Positions 28,863 to 38,495 are shown, numbered from the stretch's first letter. The stretch: DNA of 64,000 nt from Chroococcidiopsis sp. CCMEE 29 (GCF_023558375.1 NZ_CP083761.1:1849001-1913000), one strand, 5' to 3'. A program made the numbers and translations. Notes: generated by a model not told the origin, from the letters alone.

Positions 28863-29538
28863 TGTTGCTACCAGCTTCTTCAATCATTTTTTTAGCCTCA
28901 TTAGGAGTTTAGTATTGTCTACTATCTGGGAAATGACAGACAACAAAAGTGATAATAAGTTCTAAATCTAGAGCTTTCTTTCTAAGGTTATTAAGCTGTA
29001 TCAGATAAAGTATATTCATCAGGAAACTGATAAGCACTCACTTTAATTTTTCTTTTAATTTAAGTATGTAATTCTGAGCCAAAAACTACTGAAAATTTCC
29101 ATAAGACTTACTCAACAAATTGCTCTAACAGAGAACAGCAATTTCAAAATAATGATTGCACTCTTCTAGGATTTTGTAGAACTTTTTATCCAATAAAAAC
29201 TTAGCTGCTCCTACTTTCTCTGCACTTCTATCCCAGGAAGGAGCATTATGTTAAGTGCTTTTGTATCTATGAATACAAATTTTCAACAGACTGATGCCTG
29301 CTAGCTTCCCATTTGCGGCGGATTTACACCAAGACGCAGTTCCTTTTTACGTTTATTCATTGCCTTTGGTTCTAAACCCTTATCAATCTCTCAGATAGAT
29401 TTTCCTACGAAAAAGGTAATAGTTACTCTCTTGTTACACCTTCTGCCGCAAGAGGGAGGGTAATATTAAATTGTTTTGTTATTTTGAGCACTATAAAACT
29501 GTATAGTCAACCACTTTAATAGGTCAACACTTGGGTAA
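28863..29538. other. Long AT-rich intergenic region
   Basis: About 675 bp before the second MITE copy, with a further 120 bp after it until the PAS-CRP gene. I find no convincing open frame, RNA gene or hairpin terminator. The part 29390-29520 contains scattered short direct repeats only. Confidence 0.45.
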
Positions 29539-29727
29539 TATAGCAATCCTAAATAAATTGTGAGATGTAGGATGGTAACGATTTCGGTTAAGCCGGCTAC
29601 AAATGGCTACGTTGAAAGTGGCTGGCAGCAATAGTTACTCAATCCAAAATCTAAAATCCAAAATTTGTAAGGCATCTTGCCTGTGCAGGCTGAAAGTTTG
29701 CCCTACAAATTAAATTAGATTGCTATA
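29539..29727. repeat. MITE-like element, copy 2 (189 bp, TIR TATAGCAATC)
   Basis: It starts TATAGCAATC and ends GATTGCTATA like copy 1 at 550-646, with the same left interior (CTAAATAA-TTGTGAGA, ATTTCGGTTAAG, GGCTACAAATGGCT). Relative to copy 1 it carries about 90 extra bases including three heptamers CCAAAAT/CTAAAAT at 29644-29664 and a CTTGCCTGTGCAGG hairpin. It has no coding capacity. Confidence 0.7.
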
Positions 29728-29849
29728 GCAGCCTAACGTTCTCGTAACTTTTTGGTGAATTTGCCTAAATTACTCAATTTGGTTAAGGTTTTCTGAATAA
29801 AAAATTATCTATACTTCACTAGGTTAGAGGGAGTTTTCGAGGTGTTTAA

Positions 29850-31049
29850 ATGAATGTAGACACGTTTGCTCAACAATTAAAAACAATGCAGTGGCGATTG
29901 GATGAGCTATATCAAGATGCTCAAGCTACGGTACAGGTGAAACCCGATCTGTTGCCGCTAGCTTTTAAGGAGTTGGGCATCGTCTCAGAAGAACTAGAAG
30001 TTGCTGTAGAAGAATTGCAGCAACAAAATGCAGCACTGGCAAATGCACGACAAGTTATAGAAACAGAACGCCAGCGCTACCAAGAATTATTTCAGTTCGC
30101 ACCCAATGGCTATTTAGTAACTGACGAGTCAGGAACAATTCAGGAAGCCAACCATGCCGCAGCTAAGCTGCTCAATGTCTCGCAGCGGTTTTTGGTGGGA
30201 AAACCACTGCTAGTTTTTGTAGCTGAGGCAGAGCGCCAGTCTTTTCATACTCAACTTCTCCAACTGCGAACATCAGAACAGGTGAAGGAGTGGGAGATAA
30301 GCCTTTGTCCGCGTGACGGTAAGCCTTTTAGAGCTTCCTTAACGGGAACAATTATAAGTGATTGGACAGGTAAGGCAGACGGACTACGTCTATGTATACG
30401 TGATATTAGCAGTGCTGGCCGCGAGTTGTGCTTATACAATCCGGCAGACCTAGAGTTAGAGATAGAAAGAAATGATTCCGATCCCTATGAAGTTTGCCCA
30501 AAGCACGTTTATTTAAAGGGAGAGATGATTTCTCTCAAACCTCAAACTATTTGGGTCGTCTCTCGAGGCATTGTAAAATTGAGTACGATTAGTGAAACTG
30601 GCGAAGAAGTGCTCGTAGGGTTGGCAGGACCCTCAATGCCTTTTGGTTCCAATTTGACTACGTTAAAGACTTATCAAGCGACAGCTCTTTCTGAAGTTGA
30701 GCTAGCATGCTTTTCTTTAACAGATATAGCAACCTATCCTAGTTTGGCTCAAAAAGTTTTACCTCAAATTAATCAGAGATTACGGCAAACAGAAGCTCTG
30801 TTAGCTATTTCTGGACAGCGACATGTAAAAGACCGTTTGCATAATCTATTGCTGCTGTTGAAAAAAGAAATTGGTCAACCTGTGGAGCAAGGAACTCGTT
30901 TGAGTGTTCGCTTCACCCACCAGGATCTTGCCTCCGCCTGCTCTACCACCCGAGTGACAATTACAAGAATGCTAGGTAAGCTACAAGCACAAGGCAAAAT
31001 TATTCTAGATTCCCAGAATCATATTATTTTAAAAGAGCAAGATATTTAG
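29850..31049 (+). CDS. PAS-domain CRP/FNR-type transcriptional regulator
   Basis: A 399-residue regulator with three parts. A short helical N terminus and coiled coil (about 40-75, EELEVAVEELQQQNAALANA) leads into a PAS domain (about 76-188, FQFAPNGYLVTDESGTIQEA). A CRP-like beta-roll follows (about 215-310, GIVKLSTISETGEEVLVGLA). It ends in a CRP/FNR winged helix (about 325-399, FTHQDLASACSTTRVTITRM). There are no FNR-type N-terminal cysteines. It is convergent with the ctaCDE operon, separated by a strong hairpin. PAS fused to a CRP module suggests sensing of redox, light or a ligand; the target genes are unknown. Confidence 0.88.
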   Translation: MNVDTFAQQLKTMQWRLDELYQDAQATVQVKPDLLPLAFKELGIVSEELEVAVEELQQQNAALANARQVIETERQRYQELFQFAPNGYLVTDESGTIQEANHAAAKLLNVSQRFLVGKPLLVFVAEAERQSFHTQLLQLRTSEQVKEWEISLCPRDGKPFRASLTGTIISDWTGKADGLRLCIRDISSAGRELCLYNPADLELEIERNDSDPYEVCPKHVYLKGEMISLKPQTIWVVSRGIVKLSTISETGEEVLVGLAGPSMPFGSNLTTLKTYQATALSEVELACFSLTDIATYPSLAQKVLPQINQRLRQTEALLAISGQRHVKDRLHNLLLLLKKEIGQPVEQGTRLSVRFTHQDLASACSTTRVTITRMLGKLQAQGKIILDSQNHIILKEQDI

Positions 31050-31050
31050 A

Positions 31051-31078
31051 AAAAACAACCCCAATTAGGGTTGTTTTT
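31051..31078. terminator. Bidirectional rho-independent terminator
   Basis: AAAAACAACCC (31051-31061) pairs perfectly with GGGTTGTTTTT (31068-31078) around a 6-base loop, giving a U-run on both strands. It lies just after the PAS-CRP stop and about 100 bp after ctaE, so it can end both convergent transcripts. Confidence 0.85.
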
Positions 31079-31175
31079 ATCAACTAAGAATCTACTCAAA
31101 ACCTGTGAGGTAGGCATCTTACCTGCTAATGGGATAGGATTCTAGCTTATCTCACAAGCTGGACTGAATTGAGTT

Positions 31176-31802
31176 TTAAAGAAGATATAGCAGTCCGAAC
31201 AGAAAAATCCACACGACATCAACGAAGTGCCAGTAGATTTCTGCGGCTTCTACACCAAAGTGTTTTTCTTTGTCGTAGTGCCCAGTGACGCGCGATCGCC
31301 ACAATACAGCAACAATCGCCAAAACTCCAATACAAACGTGCAATCCGTGAAATCCGGTCAGGACATAAAAGGCGCTGGCAAACAAATTGGTGGTAAGACC
31401 AAATTCCAGATGAGTGTATTCATAGACTTGTCCTGCTAAGAAAATTGCACCCATAGCAGCAGTAATTCCCAACCAGGTTCGCATCCCAGACACATCGTTC
31501 TTTTTAATCGCTGTGTCGGCATTGTGGATCACAAAACTGCTAGAAATCAGAATTATGGTGTTGACTCCAGGCAGCAATAGTTCTAACTCTGGCGTTCCTT
31601 CTGGTGGCCAACTGGGTAAAGTAGCCCGAAATGCCAAATAGGCTCCAAACAAACCGAGAAAAATCATTCCCTCAGCCACCAGGAACACAATCAGCCCAAA
31701 GATTCGGTGATCTGGATGCTCTTCGTGATGAGCAGTTGTAGTTTCAGCTTTGTGGTGATAATTGAGAGTAGTCTTAGCTGGATCAATAGTTGGACTTTGC
31801 AT
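31176..31802 (-). CDS. ctaE: Cytochrome c oxidase subunit III
   Basis: A 208-residue membrane subunit with five hydrophobic segments, the short five-helix form. Typical features are HPDHRIFGLIVFLVAEGMIF, LTGFHGLHVCIGV and YWHFVDVVWIFLFGLLYLL at the C terminus. Subunit III stabilises the catalytic subunit I of the respiratory terminal oxidase. It is the last gene of ctaC-ctaD-ctaE; the 102-bp gap to ctaD is mostly a G-rich heptamer array. Confidence 0.95.
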   Translation of the reverse strand: MQSPTIDPAKTTLNYHHKAETTTAHHEEHPDHRIFGLIVFLVAEGMIFLGLFGAYLAFRATLPSWPPEGTPELELLLPGVNTIILISSSFVIHNADTAIKKNDVSGMRTWLGITAAMGAIFLAGQVYEYTHLEFGLTTNLFASAFYVLTGFHGLHVCIGVLAIVAVLWRSRVTGHYDKEKHFGVEAAEIYWHFVDVVWIFLFGLLYLL

Positions 31803-31813
31803 GAATCTTTAAA

Positions 31814-31855
31814 GGGGTTAGAGGTTAGGGGTTAGGGGTTAGGGGTGAGAGGTGA
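31814..31855. repeat. G-rich heptamer array (GGGGTTA) between ctaD and ctaE
   Basis: Head-to-tail GGGGTTA/GAGGTTA units, then GGGGTGAGAGGTGA. Same STRR family as 2047-2111, with a different third-to-fifth base. Confidence 0.75.
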
Positions 31856-31904
31856 AATTAACACCTCAACCTTGATCGCTCACCCCTTACTAAACTAAAA
31901 GCCT

Positions 31905-33653
31905 TTATTTGCGATCTTCTGGATTGACGGCTACATCTGGGTCGGGGTCGGCACGTAAAACTGATTTAGGTCCAGCAGCCAAAATAGGCTCTTTCTCATC
32001 CGCTAAAGGTACATCTTCTACCTCAGTTTGACCTGGGCTCATGCCGTAGTCATAAGGTCCAGTTGCCAAAACAGGCAGTTCGTCAAAATTCTCGATCGCT
32101 GGCGGTGAGGTAGTCATCCACTCTAGGGTGAGTGCTTGCCAGGGGTTGTTACCTGCTTTGGGACCGTACATCCAGCTCCAAATAGCATTGACGATAAAGG
32201 GAAGGGTGGAAACTGCTAGCAGATAGGCTCCGATCGTGCAAATGAGATTGAGATCCGCAAATTCAGGCGGATACACAGCAATTCGGCGGTTCATACCCAT
32301 CATCCCCAGCTTGTGCATGGGCAAGAAGGCTAGATTCATCCCGATATAGGTCAAAGCAAAATGAACCCTACCCCAAAATTCGTTCAGCATCCGTCCGGTC
32401 ATTTTGGGGAACCAGTGGTAGAAACCAGCATAAATTCCCATCACGCTACCGCCAAATAGGACGTAGTGCAGGTGAGCCACCACAAAATATGTATCGTGAA
32501 CGTGAATATCGAACGGCACTGCTGCCAACATCACACCACTAATACCGCCGATGACGAATAGGCTGATAAAGCCCATCGCAAATAGCAAGGCACTGTTTAA
32601 CCGGAGTTTGCCTCCCCAAAGGGTTCCCAACCAGCTGAACACCTTAATTCCAGTAGGTACGGCGATGACCATCGTGGTGATCATGAAGAACATCCGCAAC
32701 CAGCCGGGGATACCACTAGTGAACATGTGGTGCGCCCAGACAATTAAACCTAAAAAGCTGATTGCCAGACTGGAATAGGCGATCGCCTTATAACCAAAAA
32801 TTGGTTTGCGGGCATTGACGGGTATAACCTCCGAGATCACCCCGAAGAAAGGCAGGATCATGATGTAAACTGCTGGGTGGGAGTAGAACCAGAACATATG
32901 CTGGTACACAATTGGATCGCCACCCCCAGTCGGGTTAAAAAATGTAGTTCCTGCGAGTAAGTCAAACCCTAGTAGAATCAGCGCGCTTGCTAGTACTGGC
33001 GTTGCTAACAGTGTCAAGGCAGAGGTCGCAAACATTGACCAGCAGAATAAGGGCATCTGATTCACACTCATTCCGGGTGTCCGCATCTTTAATAGGGTGA
33101 CAAGAAAATTGATTGCACCCAAAATCGATGAGGTACCTAGCACCAGGACACTCATAATCCAAATTCCCTCACCGACTTGTCCAGTGACTAGGCTAAGCGG
33201 GGGGTAGGAAGTCCAACCTGCCTCGGCTGCGTCACCAATCAGTAAGCTGACGATCAGCAAAATCCCAGCAGGTGGGATCATCCAAAAGGCGACGGCATTC
33301 AAGCGTGGGAATGCCATATCTTTTGCCCCAATCATCAAGGGAATCAGGTAGTTAGCAAACCCCGCTCCAGCCGGGACGATCCACAGAAAAATCATGATCG
33401 TGGCGTGGAGCGTAAACAAACTGTTATAAACCTCAGGACTGACAAAATCGCTCTCTGGGGTTCGCAGTTCCGTGCGAACTAAGTCCGCTAAAAAGCCACC
33501 AATACAGTAAAAAACAAACGTAGTGACCAGGTATTGAATCCCAATTACCTTATGGTCGGTGTTAAAGGTAAAGTAGTCTCGCCAATGCCGCTGTCCCGGT
33601 TCCTCGACACGGGCAGGTTGATTGGCGGTTTCTTGTAGCTGTGCTTGTGTCAT
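31905..33653 (-). CDS. ctaD: Cytochrome c oxidase subunit I
   Basis: The catalytic subunit holding low-spin haem a and the haem a3-CuB centre, with 12 membrane helices; 582 residues from this start. The haem ligand region HATIMIFLWIVPAGAG, the CuB region FWFYSHPAVYIMILP with its cross-linking Tyr, HH in IVWAHHMFTSG, and DTYFVVAHLHYVLFGG are clear. YSHPAV in place of GHPEV marks an A2-type haem-copper oxidase, lacking the D-channel glutamate. The frame is open to 33698, but those 15 codons ([10 protein letters not shown]) are translated from a G-rich repeat array, so I start at MTQAQLQETANQ. Confidence 0.95.
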   Translation of the reverse strand: MTQAQLQETANQPARVEEPGQRHWRDYFTFNTDHKVIGIQYLVTTFVFYCIGGFLADLVRTELRTPESDFVSPEVYNSLFTLHATIMIFLWIVPAGAGFANYLIPLMIGAKDMAFPRLNAVAFWMIPPAGILLIVSLLIGDAAEAGWTSYPPLSLVTGQVGEGIWIMSVLVLGTSSILGAINFLVTLLKMRTPGMSVNQMPLFCWSMFATSALTLLATPVLASALILLGFDLLAGTTFFNPTGGGDPIVYQHMFWFYSHPAVYIMILPFFGVISEVIPVNARKPIFGYKAIAYSSLAISFLGLIVWAHHMFTSGIPGWLRMFFMITTMVIAVPTGIKVFSWLGTLWGGKLRLNSALLFAMGFISLFVIGGISGVMLAAVPFDIHVHDTYFVVAHLHYVLFGGSVMGIYAGFYHWFPKMTGRMLNEFWGRVHFALTYIGMNLAFLPMHKLGMMGMNRRIAVYPPEFADLNLICTIGAYLLAVSTLPFIVNAIWSWMYGPKAGNNPWQALTLEWMTTSPPAIENFDELPVLATGPYDYGMSPGQTEVEDVPLADEKEPILAAGPKSVLRADPDPDVAVNPEDRK

Positions 33654-33658
33654 AGCGA

Positions 33659-33688
33659 ATGAGGGACGAGGGGCGAGGGGCGAGGGGT
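33659..33688. repeat. G-rich heptamer array (GGGGCGA) between ctaC and ctaD
   Basis: GAGGGACGAGGGGCGAGGGG then CGAGGGG, four units. It fills the short gap before the ctaD start and creates a false in-frame N-terminal extension of ctaD. Confidence 0.75.
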
Positions 33689-33717
33689 TTTGACTCACTC
33701 CTCACTCCTTACCTTTA

Positions 33718-34815
33718 CTAATGATGAGCATGAGAAGCGTGAATTTGCTGTAGCATTTCCGGCTGAATTCCCATGTTGTGGGTGTAAGGAGCTAGGAATT
33801 CAGCGGGGGATAAATCGGCAGGATTGGCTGCAACTGCTTGATTCAGTGCTTCTTTGCTGGCGACTTGTTGCTCTTGCATCCACTGGTCAAATGCTTCTGG
33901 TTTCTCGACAATAAATTTTGTCTTCATTGCTCCGTGGTATGCACCACAGAGTTCGGCACAGATTAGCCAGTACTCACCCGCTATTCTCGGTGTGAACCGA
34001 ATTTCACTTTGTCGACCAGGAATTGCATCCTGCTTCAGGCGCAGCTCCGGCACCCAAAAAGCATGGATGACATCGTTGGCTGTCATACTCACTTGAATCT
34101 CACGACCCATAGGGACGTGCATTTCACTGGAGACAACGCCAGTATCCGGGTAAGTAAAAATCCAGGCGAATTGCAAACCCGTGACGTTAACTGTCAATCC
34201 AGGTGGTTTACCTTCTCGATCAGGACTCGGTCCAATTGTGGGAGAAACGACACCTGTGCCTGGAGCGTCTCTTTTCTGGGGAATTTGATCGTCATTGCGA
34301 ACTGCTGCAGTGGCAGGATCTTCCCTTGCCTGCTCAGATTTTTCTTGATTGAGGTTGGGACCTGTACTGGGGGGTGTATCGCTCAAAGTGGCTGCGATCG
34401 CTGCCCCAGGCATTCTCACTGCTTCCTGCGTTACCGGGGTATCATGCACGTCATGGGGATTGAAGCCACCTATAGAGTTGTAAACATCAAAACTATAAAT
34501 AGAAATTCCCATGACTATAATCGCTGGGATCGCCGTCCAGAGAATTTCTAGCGGTACGTTACCAAAAACTGGTGGCGCATCTGAGTTGTCACCCGGACGA
34601 CGACGATATTTAAATGCAGTGTAAATCAGAACGCCCTCGACCAGTAGAAACAAGCCCACTGATACAGTCATCATCGCGTTGAACAGACCGTCCACCAAAA
34701 CAGCTTCATCTGATGCTGCTATCGGCAACAGACCATGATTTTGACCGTACCAGAGGCTGACTAGTGTCAGCACGATGCCGATAAGTAAGGTCCAAATAGA
34801 ATTTGGGATGTTCAC
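33718..34815 (-). CDS. ctaC: Cytochrome c oxidase subunit II
   Basis: The subunit that takes electrons from cytochrome c6 or plastocyanin at the dinuclear CuA site, 365 residues. An N-terminal membrane anchor and a second helix (WTAIPAIIVMGISIYSF) precede the periplasmic cupredoxin domain. CuA ligands are complete: His in VIHAFWVPEL and CAELCGAYHGAM. Between helix 2 and the cupredoxin domain is a polar, low-complexity insertion of about 60 residues (residues about 140-205; NLNQEKSEQAREDPATAAV), seen in some cyanobacterial CtaC. It is the first gene of ctaCDE, divergent from ctaA. Confidence 0.95.
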   Translation of the reverse strand: MNIPNSIWTLLIGIVLTLVSLWYGQNHGLLPIAASDEAVLVDGLFNAMMTVSVGLFLLVEGVLIYTAFKYRRRPGDNSDAPPVFGNVPLEILWTAIPAIIVMGISIYSFDVYNSIGGFNPHDVHDTPVTQEAVRMPGAAIAATLSDTPPSTGPNLNQEKSEQAREDPATAAVRNDDQIPQKRDAPGTGVVSPTIGPSPDREGKPPGLTVNVTGLQFAWIFTYPDTGVVSSEMHVPMGREIQVSMTANDVIHAFWVPELRLKQDAIPGRQSEIRFTPRIAGEYWLICAELCGAYHGAMKTKFIVEKPEAFDQWMQEQQVASKEALNQAVAANPADLSPAEFLAPYTHNMGIQPEMLQQIHASHAHH

Positions 34816-35204
34816 GATTTTAGCTAGGTGTTAGCGTCACAACTATTGTCAGTGCCTAATTACCACGGTAGTGCAGCTATTGGGCATGATGAACAAGAAC
34901 CGGCTGATTTTTACTTATTTTTTTGGGATCGCATTCTGTTTTAACACTCGATCCTTGCCACTGGGTCTTTCTTGAGGTAGACGTTAAGAAATGTAAAGAT
35001 TACGAAAGTAAGGGGAATGACAGTATTAAATGCCAACAACTTGAAAAATACCTAACGCATAGCCGCTAAGGAACTAGCGTCATTCACAGTAGAAAGACAT
35101 GAGAGCTCGCTTATTCCTAGGTGCCATGCGCTAGGGTGGGAATGAGCCTTTACTTACAGATAGATTAACTTTGATGGCTTTGAGATCGGCAGAAGGTATC
35201 GTCC
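34816..35204. other. Divergent promoter region between ctaC and ctaA
   Basis: 389 bp that must hold the promoters of ctaCDE and ctaA. A small inverted repeat CCTAG...CTAGG lies around 35117-35136. I find no unambiguous -35/-10 pair or known operator. Confidence 0.45.
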
Positions 35205-36137
35205 ATGACCGAATCGCTCTTGCATAGACAAACTGTAGCGGCTGTTGAGCAGTCCCAGCCAAAGGAAAGAATTCGGCGGCTGGTATGGAAGATCTGCATC
35301 GCTACCTTGATTTTGATGGCAATCGGCAGTGCCACCCGCGTGATGAATGCTGGTCTTGCTTGTCCTGACTGGCCTTTGTGCTATGGCAAATTTGTGCCAA
35401 CCAAGCAGATGAATCTACAAGTTTTCCTGGAGTGGTTTCATCGCTTAGATGCGGCACTCGTTGGTATTAGTACGCTCGCCCTTAGTTTTCTTTCATGGTG
35501 GAATCGGCGATCGCTACCGGGTTGGCTTCCTTGGGCTGCTACTTTTGCCCTTGGTTTAATCGTTTTCCAAGGTATATTAGGTGGGCTGACTGTCACAGAA
35601 CTGTTACGATTTGACATCGTTACCGCTCACTTGGGAACGGCACTTTTGTTTTTTACGACGCTGTTAGTTATTGGCACGGCACTAACGCCCTATCAAGGGA
35701 CTGGAACTGCTGGAAAGTTACCTTGGTTGGGTTTACTAGCCGCTGTTTTGGTTTATCTGCAAAGTTTACTCGGTGCTTTGGTAGGTTCTCGCTGGGCGCT
35801 CCATCAGTGCTTTGCAGGTCAAGAGTTATGTGGCGTAATGTATAGCCATATCGGTGGTGTGGTTCCACCCACGCTGGCGACTTTGGCGGTGGTATTTCTC
35901 TCCTGGCGGACACCAGCACTGCATCCAGCTCTCCGGCAACTAGCAAATATGGCTGGTGGGTTGTTGGGTTTGCAAGTTTTGGTGGGTGTTGCGACTTTCC
36001 GGTTACGCCTCCAAGTCGAGCCGTTGAGTGTGGCTCACCAAGCTGTGGGAGCAGCTTTACTTGCCTCGTTGGTTGCTTTTACTGTTTTGGCACTGCGCGA
36101 TCGCACGAATGCTTCAAGCGGCTCGGTTCATACTTAA
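35205..36137 (+). CDS. ctaA: Haem A synthase (COX15/CtaA family)
   Basis: It oxidises the C8 methyl of haem O to the formyl group of haem A, needed by the adjacent aa3-type oxidase. The 310-residue protein has eight membrane segments in two similar halves, with haem-ligand histidines in LEWFHRLDAALVG, DIVTAHLGTALLF, GVMYSHIGGVVPP and SVAHQAVGAALLA. The external loop signature GLACPDWPLCYGKFVP is typical. An AAGG sits before the ATG. ctaB follows after a repeat-filled gap of 224 bp. Confidence 0.95.
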   Translation: MTESLLHRQTVAAVEQSQPKERIRRLVWKICIATLILMAIGSATRVMNAGLACPDWPLCYGKFVPTKQMNLQVFLEWFHRLDAALVGISTLALSFLSWWNRRSLPGWLPWAATFALGLIVFQGILGGLTVTELLRFDIVTAHLGTALLFFTTLLVIGTALTPYQGTGTAGKLPWLGLLAAVLVYLQSLLGALVGSRWALHQCFAGQELCGVMYSHIGGVVPPTLATLAVVFLSWRTPALHPALRQLANMAGGLLGLQVLVGVATFRLRLQVEPLSVAHQAVGAALLASLVAFTVLALRDRTNASSGSVHT

Positions 36138-36152
36138 GAACTTAACGAACCG

Positions 36153-36305
36153 CCAAGGCGCGAAGGACGCGAAGCAAGAAGAGAGGGGAGAGGAAAGGTT
36201 GTTGCTGTGGGGTTATATTGGCACAGCAGTCATTCCCTGACCCCTGTACGGGCGGGTTGATTGATAGTTTTGATGTTCCCACCGATGGCTCTGCTCAACC
36301 CGCCC
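36153..36305. repeat. Dispersed repeats between ctaA and ctaB
   Basis: Two pieces. CGCGAAGGACGCGAAG, a direct-repeat motif common between cyanobacterial genes, lies at about 36160. A 45-bp stem-loop follows, whose arms are GGGCGGGTTGA (36250-36260) and TCAACCCGCCC (36295-36305). Neither looks like a terminator with a U-run. Confidence 0.55.
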
Positions 36306-36361
36306 CTACGATCCTGAATCCTACTTTTGGTTGTTTCAAAGATTAAGGAATTGGTACAAAC

Positions 36362-37351
36362 ATGATTGGGACTAGCGTCTCTCGCTACCATCAGAATTTT
36401 CTACAAGTGATTCAAAGCTACTATCAGCTGACAAAGCCTCGGATTATTCCGTTGTTGCTGATTACTACTGCTGGCAGTATGTGGATTGCTGCTAAGGGAC
36501 AAGTAAACCCGTTGCTATTGTTAGCAACTTTGGCTGGTGGAACTTTTGCGGCTGGTGCTGCCCAGACACTTAACTGTATTTATGACCGTGACATTGATTA
36601 TGCCATGGAGCGCACGCGCCATCGACCTTTGCCTTCTGGTCGGGTACAGCCGCGTGATGCCTTGATTTTTGCGATCGCTCTGGCTTGTATTTCCTTTAGC
36701 CTGCTGGCTGTATTTGCTAATCTGCTCAGCGCTCTGTTAGCGATGTCCGGCATCGTCTTTTATATGGGCGTCTACACCCATTTACTAAAACGCCACACTA
36801 CTCAAAATATTGTCATTGGTGGAGCAGCTGGAGCAATTCCTGCACTGGTGGGCTGGGCGGCGGTTACTGGCTCTTTGAGTTGGGCAGCTTGGGCGATCTT
36901 TGCAATTGTGTTTTTGTGGACGCCTCCCCATTTCTGGGCTTTGGCTTTGATGATCCGCGATGATTATGCCAAAGTTGGTGTGCCGATGCTGCCAGTTGTG
37001 GCTGGTAATGTTGCTACCGCTCGTCAGATTTGGCTTTACACGCTGATTCTGATCCCTACAACATTTTTACTGACCTATCCTCTCCATGTAGCGGGTGTAG
37101 TTTATAGCAGTGTTGCCTTCGTGCTGGGAAGCATTTTCATCCGCAAAGCTTGGGCGCTGCGGCTAAATCCAGACAATAAACACCTAGCGCGATCGCTTTT
37201 CCTTTACTCCATCCTCTACATGATGCTGCTGTGTGCTGGAATGGTGTTTGATAGTCTGCCAATTACCCATCAGCTAACTAGCGCTTTGGCAGCAAACTTA
37301 GACCCCCTGATCCGTGACATTTCTAGCATTCAGGGTTTAGGAGCCTCGTAA
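36362..37351 (+). CDS. ctaB: Protohaem IX farnesyltransferase (haem O synthase)
   Basis: A UbiA-type prenyltransferase that adds farnesyl to haem b to give haem O, the substrate of CtaA. The 329-residue membrane protein has about nine hydrophobic segments and the Asp-rich motif [20 protein letters not shown], plus the second conserved region [20 protein letters not shown]. Length and motifs are normal. With ctaA and ctaCDE it completes the haem A oxidase set in one stretch. Confidence 0.95.
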   Translation: MIGTSVSRYHQNFLQVIQSYYQLTKPRIIPLLLITTAGSMWIAAKGQVNPLLLLATLAGGTFAAGAAQTLNCIYDRDIDYAMERTRHRPLPSGRVQPRDALIFAIALACISFSLLAVFANLLSALLAMSGIVFYMGVYTHLLKRHTTQNIVIGGAAGAIPALVGWAAVTGSLSWAAWAIFAIVFLWTPPHFWALALMIRDDYAKVGVPMLPVVAGNVATARQIWLYTLILIPTTFLLTYPLHVAGVVYSSVAFVLGSIFIRKAWALRLNPDNKHLARSLFLYSILYMMLLCAGMVFDSLPITHQLTSALAANLDPLIRDISSIQGLGAS

Positions 37352-37362
37352 TTTGTAATTTT

Positions 37363-37386
37363 CCCTCGCCCCTCGCCCCTCGCCCA
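37363..37386. repeat. G-rich heptamer array (TCGCCCC orientation)
   Basis: CCCTCGCCCCTCGCCCCTCG then CCCA, three units, the reverse complement orientation of the GGGGCGA array at 2047 and 33659. Confidence 0.7.
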
Positions 37387-37454
37387 TCACTCCTTCCATT
37401 AAGATAGAAGCAGAGAGTGTTTAGATTTGTATCGTCCCAGCGACAAAAAGCTAT

Positions 37455-38474
37455 ATGGCTCCCGCTGTTTTAATTGAAAATCTCCAGAAGTACTACGGTG
37501 AATTTGCCGCTGTTAAGGATATTTCCTTTCAGGTAGAACCAGGAGAAATCTTTGGTCTACTCGGTCCTAACGGCGCTGGTAAAACCACCACTCTCCGGAT
37601 CTTGTGTACCTTATCTAAACCAGATGCGGGGCGGATTGAAGTGTCTGGGATCTCTGTTGTCGATTATCCCAGAGTAGCAAGACAACGGTTAGGTTATGTG
37701 GCTCAGGAAGTCGCCCTAGATAAAGTACTAACTGGAAGAGAACTACTGCAACTGCAAGCAGCACTTTATCACCTGGCTTCTTCAGTGGCAAAAGAGCGGA
37801 TTAACACTGTACTGAGCTTACTGGGTTTGGAGGAATGGGCAGATAAACGCACTGGAACATATTCCGGAGGTCTACGCAAACGTTTAGACTTAGCAGCGGG
37901 TTTACTCCATGCACCAGATGTCTTGGTGTTGGATGAACCAACCGTGGGCCTAGATATTGAAAGCCGCTTTATTATGTGGGATTTCCTCCGCCAATTACGG
38001 GCAGAGGGGACAACAGTACTAATCACAAGCCACTATTTGGAAGAAATTGACGCGCTAGCCAATCGGGTGGCGATTATTGATCGGGGTAAAGTGATTGCCG
38101 CCGGAACCCCTTCGGAGTTGAAAGACAAGGTAGGAGGCGATCGCGTCACTCTCCGCATCCGGGAATTTTCTCTTTTAGAAGAAGCCGAGAAAGCAAAAGA
38201 TTTGCTTCAAGCACTGCCGTTTGTGCAAGAGGTCATCATTAATAGCGCTCAGGGTAATTCCCTGAACTTAGTCGTAACTCCTCAGAATGATGGCTTGATT
38301 ACGATTCAGCAAACGCTAAACTCAGCCGGTTTACCTACGTTTGGCATTGCTCAATCTCGTCCTAGCTTAGATGATGTTTACCTCGCTGCTACGGGGCGAA
38401 CGCTGATGGATGCAGAACTGGCAGCAGCGGGGAGCCGCGATTCCAAGGCAGAACGAAAGCAGAATATGAGATGA
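37455..38474 (+). CDS. ABC exporter ATP-binding protein (DrrA type)
   Basis: A 339-residue ATPase for an ABC-2-type exporter. Walker A GPNGAGKTT (about residues 35-43), signature YSGGLRKRLDLAAGLLH, Walker B VLVLDEPTVGLD and switch His in TSHYLEEID are intact, followed by the C-terminal accessory domain typical of DrrA/CcmA-like ATPases. Its permease partner starts 53 bp downstream. Often annotated as daunorubicin resistance, but the cargo in cyanobacteria is unknown. The position right after ctaB may be only a neighbourhood effect. Confidence 0.9.
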   Translation: MAPAVLIENLQKYYGEFAAVKDISFQVEPGEIFGLLGPNGAGKTTTLRILCTLSKPDAGRIEVSGISVVDYPRVARQRLGYVAQEVALDKVLTGRELLQLQAALYHLASSVAKERINTVLSLLGLEEWADKRTGTYSGGLRKRLDLAAGLLHAPDVLVLDEPTVGLDIESRFIMWDFLRQLRAEGTTVLITSHYLEEIDALANRVAIIDRGKVIAAGTPSELKDKVGGDRVTLRIREFSLLEEAEKAKDLLQALPFVQEVIINSAQGNSLNLVVTPQNDGLITIQQTLNSAGLPTFGIAQSRPSLDDVYLAATGRTLMDAELAAAGSRDSKAERKQNMR

Positions 38475-38495
38475 AGCCAGTAGCGATCGGAAAAT

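Noticed and set aside
33654-33698. N-terminal extension of ctaD
   Set aside because: The residues come from a G-rich repeat array; the ATG at 33653 gives the usual start.
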